Source: Lepidostoma basale (taxonomy: Eukaryota > Arthropoda > Insecta > Trichoptera > Lepidostomatidae). Taken from it: 64,000 nucleotides of DNA. The stretch is taken from NCBI GenBank assembly GCA_022606425.2, contig JAHDVF020000992.1, forward strand, positions 806,001-870,000. Direction: 5' to 3'. Below the pieces are notes generated by a model. It was not told the DNA's origin, did not search any database, and saw only the letters and a program-made list of their open reading frames with translations. How positions within the stretch are numbered: the first letter of the stretch is position 1; every line of letters begins with the position of its first letter. This document shows, one piece after another, positions 12,490 through 22,861 of this stretch. Made by a program: the position numbers and the translations under genes.

Positions 12490-13014
12490 TGTGTTTTTCG
12501 ATTTTTTTCGATTCGGCTATTATCTCGTCAATCGAGTCGAAACGGTGTCTTGGGAGGTCTTTGAGTTTGTTGAATAGCCCGAAGTCGCACCGTCCTAAAT
12601 AATGTAAATTAGGGGTTGATATTGGTCAATATTTTGGCGAAATAATCTCAAAAAACAAGTTTTGAGATCGAGTTTTGATACGTTTGAGGCATTAAACATA
12701 TTTTAGAATGGTTTGGGTTAATTCAAGTGACATGCCTACAGCATCAGCAAGGTCTGTAATTGTCTATTGACGATTTTTGAGCACCAAATCTTTAATTTCC
12801 TTGACTTGGCTTTCGTCGGTAGGTTTTAATAGTCATCTGTTCCTCTTGAACTCATTCTCGGTTTTCTTATAAGTCTTTGTACAACTTGAAAAAAAAATTA
12901 CATCATAGCCTCATCATCAAAAGGCTTCTGCAACATCCTCGACGTTTCCGCGGTAAAATATTCTTGCAACAACCAAAATTTGATACAACTTCTTTGCTCA
13001 ATATAATCAGACAT
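12490..13014 (-). pseudogene. Mariner-like transposase remnant with internal deletion
   Basis: The minus strand starts with MSDYIEQRSCIKFWLLQEY and then TAETSRMLQKPFDDEAMM, the N-terminal mariner signature. Next comes a helix-turn-helix-like block (KEIKDLVLKNR-type, then TITDLADAVGMS). After a missing catalytic middle it resumes with CDFGLFNKLKD and HRFDSIDEI, resembling the C-terminal block that normally includes the last catalytic Asp (C-D-F-F-L-F-P-K-L-K). Stops and frameshifts are present and the D,D region is largely deleted. It is a dead element, adjacent to the LINE fragment at 13080. Confidence 0.65.
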
Positions 13015-13079
13015 AGTAAAAATCGAAAAACTCACTTTAGTATGTTTACATAAGACATGTGTCAGACCCATAATGACTT

Positions 13080-13445
13080 AGGGTATAGAATCGAGGGCTG
13101 ACACAAATAGAACCAAAGCACTATTACGAACCGCCGAAATGAAGACACTCCGACCTATTCTGGCCAAAACACTGAGGGACAGAATCAGAAACACAATAAT
13201 ACGTGAGACCTGCGATACCGAAGATATTGTCAGATGGGGCAGGAAAAGGAGACGCTTCTGGCACGACCACGTAAAACGAATGAGCGACGATAGACTCCCC
13301 CAAGCAGCCGCAAACAACGTGCCAATGGGAACTCGCCAACCCGGAAGACCTGCGAAGAGATGGCGGGACAGTTGGAGCTCTGTGTCCCAGAAGACCTCGA
13401 CGCCATAAAAACAGATCCACAGATATAAAAGATGAAGAAGAAGAC
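13080..13445 (+). mobile_element. Non-LTR retrotransposon 3' fragment, (GAA)n-tailed family
   Basis: The frame encodes the end of a reverse transcriptase ORF: LRDRIRNTIIRE, then DIVRWGRKRRRFWHDHVKRM, then QPGRPAKRWRDSW, followed by an in-frame stop and a GAAGAAGAAG tail. It is 5' truncated and belongs to the same group as the fragments at 4018 and 38468. Confidence 0.7.
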
Positions 13446-13449
13446 ATAA

Positions 13450-16060
13450 GCACGTGGAACTTTGCAGAAATTGAATATACAAGTATATTGACACGAAACC
13501 CTGCATAGATGTCAAAGATAAGTACTATGTACCCACAACGAAATTCTTGATCTTACAGTACCCGCGATCTTTAAATGAAAAATTCTCATTATTTATTGAC
13601 CACAATAGTAAGCTTCAGACAACAAACAGCACTTTAAAATAATATTTTATTTTCAAAACAAAAAAAATCTTAGTTAATTTATAATAACGATGTTTCCAAT
13701 TTTCCAATAAATAATCGATACTTTATTATATTTAGGAGTGTACTTTTTTACTGCTTGTTATAAAAACATATAAATTATTAGTAAAATTAATTTTTATACT
13801 AATTTCCATGTTTCGAATAATACCTACTGCGATGTGACACTCGACCATAAATGTTTGTAGATACGTTTCACAGACTTTTTTTAAAAAAAACTTAAGAATT
13901 CCTAATAATGATTTGTATATTCGCAAATAAAAATTTGTTTCAATTTATTATTAGATTTTTAAGGGTAAAACTGACAAGAACTACCCCTAATCACCAAAAC
14001 TCGATGGATGTATAACACGATATCGTATCTACGGAAATATGTATATAATTAGAATTGTGCGTGTCCAATAATCCCTTCTCCATTCTACACCGAAATACAT
14101 ATTTTATTGTTTGCACAAGCTAACGTATTGACCGCATGTCTTACATTTTAGAAACGCGGACCATTAGATAGATAAAATAATAAAATAGACGATCCAGAAT
14201 TAATTACCAGTCTAACAGTGATCAATCCATCGGAGCACATGAGTAACACATCTACGAGAGAGAAAAATTATTTACTCGTAATCGATACAAATCAGATACA
14301 GCTCTTCAAGATTCATATTTTTTCCAGCTGCGAGTTGCTAGAATATTGAACATATATTCGTCGGGGTTTTTACAATCCAGGAATATTCATAGAACTGAAT
14401 CTATACGTCTCTACAGCTATAGCAGAGCAAGGAGGCATATTATGTTATTTTGTGCCCCAAATTGCCGCACAGAGGCGCTTCCATGTTCTCCTGTACTGAA
14501 GGCGATTTGTCTTCTAAGCGAAGTGGCGACTGAGATACATCTCTTTATGTGCAGGTGTAGCGAATTCGTGAATACCCTAACGATAAAAGCAGCAAAGTGA
14601 TAACTGACATAATTCTATTCACATAGTTCTATGCATATTTCCTTTGATGCTATTATTTTCCACCCCAATGATGTAAAGAGCTATTCAACAAAAAAATAAT
14701 AACTGAACTGTACAATTAAAACTAAATCCACAACTTATATATTTTTCTTTAAACTTACGTTTTAGTGATTATCTGACTCTCATTTTTTTTAAACAAGTAT
14801 TTAGCACTGAACCCATCTATTTTGTATTATATTATAATTTGCTAATTAAACGCTGTTAATATGTTTAATGTTTTAAATTGTAAGTGTACATAATATTGCC
14901 ATAGGAATGCATGCTATGTCTTAAGTGAAGATGCGAGGGTCGTTTATTTTTATAATTTAATTATAAATATTTAAGGCTCATCTCCACATGAACCGGCACC
15001 ACGCAGCGGCAGCCTGTAACTTGTATGATAGCAAAACGATATATTTCTTATAAATATCATATTTACTATGTACGTACTTTTAAAATTAATGTAAAGGGTG
15101 AAGATTCGTCTACTAGATATCGATAAAATATCGATTCAACGTTGAATATATTTTTATTTCTTAATAATTTCATATAAAAAGTATATTTGATTGACAAAAT
15201 TATTGACACTGTTTTCATTTATATATAAAAAAAACTCTTTTGTGGAAGCCGATTAATCAAAAGAAAACAAAACGTATTTTCTTATAGTATTGTACGAATA
15301 TACATATCCCTCGATACGCTTTATTTTCGAAATTCAAATTATATTCTAATCTTCTATTCGCTGAAACAATTTGATGAATTTCGAATTGAAATTTTCTAAA
15401 GAACATTTATTTATAATTAATATAAATGAAAACGTCTTTCTTCTAGGAGTTTTATTGAATTTTATATGGAATGATATGTTTCGCCCTTCAAAGGCATTAT
15501 CAAATGTTATTATACTACACATTTGATAATGCCTGAGAAGGGCAAAACATGTCATTCCATATAAAGTTTCATAAAACGCCTAGAAGACAGACGTTTTCAT
15601 TAATTTTTTTTTAATATGGAGTTTTACATCATTGTTCAAGAAACAATAAATACATTTATTTATTTGATTAACGATTACACTCGGCTACCATACTATAATA
15701 TGAATATTTGACATATCAAAAATGCAAAATTGATATTTTGTCTTTATCGAATACTTGAAACGAATCTAACTCTACGTTGCACCGCGAGATGACATCTGCT
15801 TCTTGGAAGACATTTTGTTTGTATAAGATGAAAACTTTACAAGTGTACGACAAACAATCGTTCATTGCATCAAAGCTTTATCTTCCTCGGTAAGCTATGT
15901 AATTAATACAAACAGTTATATTGACATCATTGATTCATATTATGCGATTTGAAAATAAATTGATTTAAAAAATGTATGCTTATTAATTTCTCCAATTGAA
16001 AACCTTTATCTTAATGTTTCAACAGATAAAACACATTTGAAAGAAAGAACCTAGATTTTT
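13450..16060. other. AT-rich intergenic stretch
   Basis: Apart from the hairpin repeat at 15418-15655, no gene or repeat was recognised. Frames near 13.8 kb and 14.4 kb are short and AT-rich and look accidental. Confidence 0.4.
15418..15655 (+). repeat. Hairpin repeat family A, full copy
   Basis: A head-to-head inverted repeat. The left arm runs from GAAAACGTC to CATTATCAAATGT; the right arm mirrors it after a ~12-base loop near 15515-15526. A conserved tail follows (TATGGAGTTTTACATC, then AAGAAACAATAAATA). Each arm carries a hammerhead-like block, best on the minus strand: TTGATAA, a GCC-TT/AA-GGGC-type stem, GAAA, then CATATC. Relatives are at 18515, 29255, 31165, 33655, 40060 and 44755. 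The core deviates from consensus at two positions (C3 and G8), so activity is doubtful. Confidence 0.7.
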
Positions 16061-16065
16061 ATCGG

Positions 16066-16602
16066 TTGTATAGTATGTATTATGTAGGAAGGGTCACCGT
16101 AAAATTGGCAAGATACTTAAAACCGTTCTTAAATACTAATATAGACCTAAAACTGAGAATACTCCTCATCAAGACCTATGTATGGAGTATCTTGATGTAC
16201 GGCTGCGAGACATGGTGCCTATCCGAAAGAGATAAGCGGAGACTAGAGGCTTTTGAAATGTGGTCCTATAGAAGACTATTAAGAATTTCCTGGAGAGACC
16301 ACATCACGAATGAGGAAGTTCTTCAAGGAATCGAAGGAGGAAGGCACCTGCTCAAGACCTTGTCCGAAATTCGTGCAAGATGGATCGCCCATGTAATACG
16401 TCAAGAAGGTCTCTTGTATGCCATAATGGAGGGTATGACCGAGGGGACAAACTCTAGGGGACGCCCACGCCGAGAGTACTTGGAGGACCTGTTGGTGGAC
16501 GTGCGCTGCTCGTCATATGCAGATTTCAAAAGAGCCGCACAAGACAGGGAAGAATGGAAGAGAAGAATAGAAGAAATTGCTGCAAACCAATCCCAGGATT
16601 GA
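16066..16602 (+). mobile_element. Non-LTR retrotransposon, C-terminal RT ORF fragment
   Basis: This 178-residue open frame matches the region after the reverse transcriptase fingers and palm in insect LINE ORF2: RILLIKTYVWSILMYGCETW, then RRLLRISWRDHITNEEVL, ARWIAHVIR, NSRGRPRREYLEDL and RAAQDREEWKRRIEEIAA. The catalytic YxDD region is missing (5' truncation near 16070). The frame is unbroken, so the copy is fairly young. A more decayed relative lies at 58225-58500 (+). Confidence 0.8.
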
Positions 16603-16864
16603 AACTTTCTAACTATCTAAATACTAACGGTTTTTAAGCATCTTCATAATTTTATCACACCTCGGAATGAGCATGAGTAAACAATTCATTGTGGACACAA
16701 TCGTAACAATTGATGAAGTGATCGGTGCCGAGTGAAGAGAGAGAGAGATCGCGGACGTACTTGTTGCCAGGCTAGAAGTTGATGTTAAGTTCTTACTTGC
16801 AGAGCGAGTTATGAAGGAGCTTGTACCTTAGCGTAACGCTGATAGCAGTACGCTATATCACAGT

Positions 16865-16893
16865 TGCGCATGTGCACATGCGCATGTGCACAT
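16865..16893. repeat. Alternating purine-pyrimidine tract (Z-DNA-prone)
   Basis: Two tandem copies of a 14-base unit (GCGCATGTGCACAT) make 29 bases of strict pyrimidine-purine alternation, and the unit is internally dyad-symmetric. Nothing is coded here. Confidence 0.6.
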
Positions 16894-17505
16894 TGTTAAA
16901 ATATGGTGCAGGATTAATATTTCCACATATTCATTAGATTTTTCCACCAAAAACAATATATTCATCTCTCAGATCATTTTATAAGAATCGTCAATAGAAT
17001 TCACCATCCTCTCGTCGTTCATTACCAATCGCCAAATTTAAATTTTGTTTGGCTGGAACATAACTTAGTTAGGAGCTTAATTTAATTTTATGAAAAAATG
17101 TAAAATGTACAATTTTTAAAGCGATGTTTTGTGATCCCATTTGTTCCAACAGAGATCATGATTTCCCGTCACGTCGCGCCGTATTTGAACTCCTAAATAT
17201 CTAACAGGGACCTTCGTTATAATTTATTTTACCTTCGGCCTCCCCGTTTCCCCTACGGCAATTTGCTTAAATCACTCGTCACGTCCTCCAATTGCATTCA
17301 CTCGTACATGTACCGTATAATATGAATATTAGTTTTGATTGCAATTCCACAAAAAATACAATCATGCGCGCACTCATATTTCCAATATTTTACAATGATT
17401 GCCGATTGGCGCCTTTGAATTGTGATGTTAGCGTCGGCGTTAGGATACCGTGGACTTCAAAGACAAAATAGTCGGTCTTTAATGAACTCAAAATAACAGA
17501 AAGAC

Positions 17506-17866
17506 TAATTAACTAACTAATAAACCATCACGCCGTCTCTCCGAAGGGGTAGGCAGAAAGAATGGAACACCACACTGTTCTGCCCTGACATACTTCTCTC
17601 GCTTCCTCTACATTCATACATCTTGTCATGCACGCACGTCGATTTCTCCGACTCCTCTCGTGACTGACATTTAATATTTGATTGATTTGATCGTGCCACG
17701 TTATCGTCACCCTTCCTCTATTTCTACTTCCGTTCACACCGTTTACGTATAACTTCTTTACCATTCTCTCTTCACTCATTCTTTCCATGTGTCCAAACCA
17801 TCTTAATGACCCTTTCATTATTTTATTCATAACACTTTCATTCGCACCACATTCACTTATTATACA
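17506..17866 (-). mobile_element. Non-LTR family X, 5'-truncated copy 1
   Basis: The minus-strand frame begins MNKIMKGSLRWFGHMERM and ends RTVWCSILSAYPFGETA, followed by a TTAG/GTTA-type tail (AACTAACTAACT on the plus strand). It is one of about twelve copies of the same 3' end in this window, all carrying the same ORF end and variable 4- or 3-base microsatellite tails. Truncation at about 17860. Confidence 0.8.
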
Positions 17867-18130
17867 GAAAGACTCTTTTTGGTATTGTGTTTATTGAATA
17901 AATTTACATTTCGGCGGGACATAGAGGAAATGGATAGTTTAAATGTGGCCTGGGTCCTTCTTGTTTTTCTTATATCAAAACCCCAGTAACGGATGTCCCG
18001 CATGGACGAAGGACGGGCCTAGGGATTGATAGAGTGAAGCTGATGAAAGGCAACGTCCGCCTATAACAGCTTCGGGAAAGCGGTGGGACTCCTCTAAGTC
18101 CCTATGACTTAAAAAAAACAGAAAGACTCT
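17864..18130 (+). mobile_element. SINE-like retroposon with 13-bp target duplication
   Basis: Perfect direct repeats ACAGAAAGACTCT lie at 17864-17876 and 18118-18130. The insert between them (17877-18117, 241 bp) ends in A8. It is a non-coding retroposed sequence in a LINE fragment. I see no clear tRNA A and B boxes in it, so its origin (7SL, tRNA or LINE-derived) is open. Confidence 0.7.
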
Positions 18131-18370
18131 CTGTACTATGCATTCAGCGACTATTGAGTTTCTTTTGTCACGTTTCAAGGAAAGAACTGGGTAACCTGGA
18201 AAAAAGTATTATCGCAGAAAGTGTTCTGGGCAAATAAAGTAGAAACACATTTCCTGCGCGATGGTGTGATCAAATTAAGAAGATGGCTGGGGGAGACTTC
18301 TACTTGCCGATGCGAGCTGCGGAGAACAGAGAGGATTGAAGGCGTTTTAGCCAAGGACAATTCCATAGAT
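17866..18370 (+). mobile_element. Non-LTR fragment interrupted by a retroposon
   Basis: Joining 17866-17876 to 18131-18370, the plus strand shows the decayed tail of a reverse transcriptase ORF (ERLSVLCIQR-like, KELGNLEK, WCDQIKKMAGG, RAAENREDWRR). A stop near 18235 shows it is dead. The sequence is split by the 241-bp insertion at 17877-18117. Confidence 0.55.
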
Positions 18371-18514
18371 CACGACCTTAAGCAATGAGGAAACGAAAAA
18401 AGAAAAATTAGAGTAAATATAAGGCAGATAGAAGCATTCATATAATAATGAGAGGATTATTATACAGTAACAAAAGTTTATTTAAGGTTTTATATGATAT
18501 AATATTTTTTTACT

Positions 18515-18735
18515 TAATTAATATAAATGAAAACGTCTGTCTTCTAGATATATTTCGCCCTTCTGTGGCATTATCAAATGTCCATATAAAATTTAATAAA
18601 ACTGGAAGACCGACGTTTTCATTTATATTAATTCATTTATATAGAGTTTCACATCGTTGTTCAAGAAACAATAAATATTTTTTACGTTTGATAATGCCCT
18701 CGCAAAGCATAACAAGGCAAGAGACCTTTTTGTAA
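18515..18735 (+). repeat. Hairpin repeat family A, rearranged copy
   Basis: It contains the GAAAACGTCTGTCTTCTAG arm start, TTTCGCCCTTCTGTGGCATT (the hammerhead-like block on the minus strand), the conserved tail AAGAAACAATAAATA, and a second TTTGATAATGCC block at about 18690. The order is scrambled compared with 15418-15655. Confidence 0.55.
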
Positions 18736-18904
18736 ATATTTTATACTCATAAAATCGATTTTTTAAATATATTGTTTTCATAAAGTCATTTTATTATTAT
18801 TTTCGTATTGAAATCATTTTAAATTATTATAAATAAATAAATTTAAGATTTTTCTCCATTTTACCCAAAATATATATGAGAGTAGAATGTTTTGACTCAG
18901 ATTA

Positions 18905-19100
18905 AATTCTAAATCCCTTCTTTTTCTTCTTCATCTTCCTTAGCCTATTCCCGTCCACTCCTGGACAAAGGCCTCCTCCATTCGTTTCCATGTCACTCTG
19001 TCTTGTGCAGACTGCATCCAGGTTATTCCGACGTTTCTGTTCAGATCATCCTTCCACCGTAATTGCGGTCGCCCTGCACTTCTCTTTGTTGCTATCATAC
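18905..19100 (-). mobile_element. Non-LTR retrotransposon 3' end fragment
   Basis: The minus strand reads KRSAGRPQLRWKDDLNRN, then ITWMQSAQDRVTWKRMEEAF and VQEW, ending in the TTCTTC-rich 3' border at about 18920. This is the typical end of an RTE-like or related reverse transcriptase ORF. No upstream part is present. Confidence 0.6.
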
Positions 19101-19195
19101 AAAAGTTCTATGAAAATTCTAAATATAGGTACCATACAAAAATAAAATTGTATTCATTGTCAAATTGCTAGCACAAATATTTTCAAATTTCGGGT

Positions 19196-19275
19196 GGTGG
19201 TCTAGTGGATAGAACGCTTGGCTCCTGATCCAGGGGACTTGGGCTCAAGCCTGTACACGACCAGATGCCTTCTTC
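19196..19275 (+). mobile_element. tRNA-derived SINE head
   Basis: An A-box-like segment (TGGTCTAGTGGATAG) is followed about 35 bases later by a degenerate B-box (GGGCTCAAGCC), an arrangement typical of a tRNA-related Pol III promoter. The full cloverleaf is not maintained and no CCA or terminator follows, so a functional tRNA gene is unlikely. A similar decayed head lies at 57365-57455 on the minus strand. Confidence 0.5.
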
Positions 19276-19344
19276 ATAATAATGAGCTATTTTCTACTCA
19301 TATTGAAGATTGTAAAACAAATTTTAATATCATTGATTTAAATC

Positions 19345-19510
19345 CTTCTTAGTCAGCTCGTCACCATCCACTGCTGGACGTAAGCCTCTCCACCCCCACG
19401 CCATCTTTCTCGGTCTCTGTTCTCCAGGCCCTTCCTGCCAGTCGTCCGCACAGTATCATCGCTCCACCTGGCTGTCTCCCGACACTTCTCCGGCCCAACC
19501 TTGGCCTCCA
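19345..19510 (-). mobile_element. Non-LTR retrotransposon 3' end fragment
   Basis: CATCCACTGCTGGACGTA-AGCCTCTCC and the following bases are the reverse complement of the conserved RTE-type 3' end that also occurs at 36780 (CATCCACTGCTGAATGTAGG). Only the last ~160 bp remain. Confidence 0.55.
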
Positions 19511-19970
19511 TTCAGTAACCCTAAATCCTAAATATTAGTATTTTTACAAAAAGAAAATCATTTGAAATTGCTTTTTGCCTATAGATCTAGTTTATATACA
19601 CATTTTTACAGTGGCGATTTGCTCTTTTAGGAAGGCCTTTTTTAATTTAAACTTTTTTAACACGCCGGATGTCGGGCATATATCGATGCGCAATAGTGGA
19701 ACGCCAATTTTGAATTCCAAACCCCGAAGCAGTTTCCCGCCAATTACGAAGTTTGACCTGGCCAGTGCTAATGCCCCCTGGATACCAGGCGCAGTGATTC
19801 GAATCGTTTCTCCCCCTTTCCCCACAACTGTTCGCTGCAGACATGATCCAGTAACGTGTAACAGTAACTCTAAAAGCACAATTGTTTAAAAATCGAGGAA
19901 CTTTGGAATTCTGGAATTTAACCAATATTATACTTTTATTTTACGAGTGTTCTTGTGCCGACGGAGTCGG

Positions 19971-20295
19971 CTACTAACCATTAGGTTACTAACCAGGTTA
20001 TTACGTTACTAACCTTTTAGGTTTCTAACCAGGTTACTAACATTTAACCATTAGGTTACTAACCATTTAGGTACTAAACCATTTAGGCTACAAACCATTT
20101 GATTACTAACCAGATTACTAACATTTAACCATTAGGTTACTAAACATTTAGGTTACTAACCATTTAGGCTACAAACCATTAGGTTACTAACCAGGTTACT
20201 AACCAGGTTACTAACCAGATTACTAACCAGGTAACTAACCAGGTTACTAGCATTTAACCATTAGGTGACTAACCATTAGATAACTAACCATATAA
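19971..20295. repeat. Degenerate minisatellite of a dyad-symmetric unit
   Basis: About two dozen tandem units based on GGTTACTAACC, an 11-bp near-palindrome around a central base, are separated by short spacers (ATTTA, ATTA or none). Higher-order blocks such as CATTTAACCATTAGGTTACTAAC recur three times. The array is AT-rich, non-coding and imperfect at its edges. Confidence 0.85.
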
Positions 20296-20299
20296 ATAT

Positions 20300-20985
20300 G
20301 TTGTCCCCTGACACTTAAAATTCAAAGTGTTTCTTTTGATTTACATATTTATCGATAGATCTAGATTTCGTATCAATTTTAATTGTAATTGGACTTTGAT
20401 TTTCTATCATACAAAGGTTCAGTTCTTATGGCTATTTATCTTACATCAGAATGAAACATAGATGGAAAGGTGTTTTGGTGGGCTGGTGGTTTATGCGGGG
20501 GTTTTATTGTGACTCGATATGTTAAATATTACTGTGTTTTATGTAAATTACATAATTACATTTTTTATATATTTACCTATTTTACCAGCTAGACACTTTT
20601 TTGTATATGTAAATATATATTTGATTTTGCATAGAAACAATGAAGGTTGGAAATATGGAAATTTCCAGTGCCCACATTGACATCTAAATTTACCGGAACA
20701 ATCCCAAACCCAATTTGTGCTCCGTAGCAACGAAGGTTGTGCCTGCGAAGTGTTCAATATAGACAAACAGGTGAGGCGGGTCCGAGACGCGAACACGGAA
20801 GGGGAGGCGATCGGATCTCGGCGGTTTCATTACAGGCGATACCCAAACTTTGTCACATGTGAGGTGGCGGCAGTCAGCCGACCCGATACCCTCAGTGAGA
20901 AACTTACACTTACAGTATCACTCGATTACTCATTTAACTAACTTCAACTACAATTACAATTTCAACTAAAAAGACATATATTAAT
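20300..20985. other. No recognised gene
   Basis: Mixed-composition sequence. A moderately GC-rich patch at 20690-20900 has open frames on both strands but no splice or start context that I can support. Confidence 0.35.
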
Positions 20986-21490
20986 CACGCTCTCTCCCAA
21001 AGGAGTAAGCAGAAAGAATGGATCGCCAGATTTTTCTTTCCTGACATATTTCTCTCGACTCTTCAACATTCATACATCGTGAAATGCACGCACGTCGATT
21101 TCCCCGTCTCCTCACGTGGTCGACACGTTTATTTGATCGTGACACCTTTTCCATGGTCTTCCTTTATTTCTAGTTCCATTTACATCGTTAACATATACTT
21201 TTGTTACCATTCTTTCTTCATTCATTATTTCCATACATCCAAACCTTATTAATGATCCTTTCATTATTTTATTCAAAACACTTTCATTCTCACTGCATTC
21301 ACTTCTTACGTTTTCATTTTACACTTTATCATACGCCGTTTTTCCACACATTCGTCTAAGAGATCTCATTTCTACATCTTCTTCTTCTTTTGTCAGTTCC
21401 ATGCTTCGCTTGGATGCATAAGCGTCGGTACAAGAACACCATTGTGCACTTCCATTTAAAAAAAAATGGATAGGCTTTTGTTTAATATTA
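20986..21490 (-). mobile_element. Non-LTR family X, copy 2
   Basis: Same 3' end as the copy at 17506: the AGGAGTAAGCAGAAAGAATG segment, the CATACATCGTG..ATGCACGCACGTCGATTT block, and the ORF region corresponding to SVLNKIMKGSLIRFGCME-like sequence. Frames are broken by several changes. It extends further 5' than copy 1, to about the equivalent of MYGSEAW near 21430. Confidence 0.7.
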
Positions 21491-21697
21491 AATGCAGAGA
21501 ACAATAATTAAAAAAACACATTTTTTATTAATTAATGTTTTTAATTGAATTTTCTTGGTAGAAGTTCATTTTAAATAATAAAAACAAAAAAATATAAATA
21601 CAAAAATTCTTTATTATTATTATATGTATAACACAAGTGGGAAGCACACCATGTTTTTATTAATAATTCGTTTAACGCCCTTTTTAATGTCACATAT

Positions 21698-22002
21698 TGT
21701 TAAAAATGAATCCTCGCACTCGTGAAGGTACTCGTTTAATTGTGTAAACAAAAGTATAAGTAATTACAACTCGTTAGAACAACACGTTAAAGACAACTCG
21801 ATAAAAAACTACTCTCTTATATACATAACTCTACTACAAGTTAATACAACAATACTTCTCGATAAAACTACACGTAAATACAACAATACTCTTTTTTTTT
21901 AAATTAATATTGCGCTGCAGTTCATGAGTAGGTACGTTGTGACACATACTAGCGCCATCTATGATAAACCTTAGTAAATAGTCCTGCTCTACGTTTTACA
22001 CA
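21698..22002 (-). repeat. Complete LTR of the BEL/Pao element (minus strand)
   Basis: On the minus strand it starts TGTGTAAAACG directly after a purine-rich GGTGGGTGGAA (candidate polypurine tract) and ends CATTTTTAACA: a 305-bp TG...CA repeat. It contains a good TATA box (TATATAAG, about 21815-21830) and repeated TATCGAG blocks. The first ~102 bp recur at 28300-28401 on the plus strand and the first ~34 bp again, inverted, at 28405-28438. Confidence 0.75.
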
Positions 22003-22191
22003 TTCCACCCACCAAGGACTTGTCCTTCAAACTCGTAATTAAAGGTTCTCTATTTACTTATCTAATACTACCACCGTAAATTGCATATAATTGTACAATA
22101 ATATTTTAACTAGCCAACTTAAATACAATTTATTTTATTTATTTGTTTTTTTTTTTTTATTTTACCACCCACCGTGACAATGTGTGTGTAA

Positions 22192-22627
22192 TCATACTGA
22201 CTTAGTCAGTACACAAAGCTTATTAACAGGACGTTTAAAATAACCTCCCTTGAATTTTACAGTTACGACCCTCGTCACATTATCAGGTCCCGGGTGTTTC
22301 TCAATTATTTTCCCTAAGAGCCATTTGGCCGGTGGAATGTTATCGTCTTTTACAATAACTATATCACCTACCTCAACTTCAGGTTTCTTAGTACACCATT
22401 TATTTCTCTGATTTAAATTGGTTAGATACTCTTTCGACCATCGTTTCCAAAAGGAATTTAACATTTTTTGCAACATTTTCCATCTATCTAAAACATTTAC
22501 ATTGTGATCTGACTGGTCAACGTCACTTATGTTTATTAATGGTTCCCCTACCAAAAAATGACCAGGTGTCAAGGGGAGAGGATCGTCTGGAGTATCGCTT
22601 AAAATGGTCAATGGTCGCGAATTTAAG
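22192..22627 (-). pseudogene. Inverted duplicate of the pol C-terminus
   Basis: 139 codons are the same as the last codons of the 22862-28111 ORF, from TILSDTPDDPLPLTPGHF to NKLCVLTKSV and stop. The duplicate breaks off at 22627 inside what corresponds to the integrase/C-terminal junction. It lacks all catalytic domains. Confidence 0.9.
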
Positions 22628-22861
22628 ATTCTGAGAAAATATACTGAGAAAAAATTCTAATTAAAATTGACTTGTAACAATTTCGTGACTTAGCAATTTT
22701 TTGGACTCTAAATACTTGTTACAATTTGTGAAGTGATTCAAATTGGACTTGCAAAACTTTTTAAATTTATATGAATCGAAAAGTGCATTGAATATTGGTG
22801 ACGTTTGAGAACTTAATTAATTTAGTAACAAACTAGAACTTACTTTTAAAAATAAAAATTT

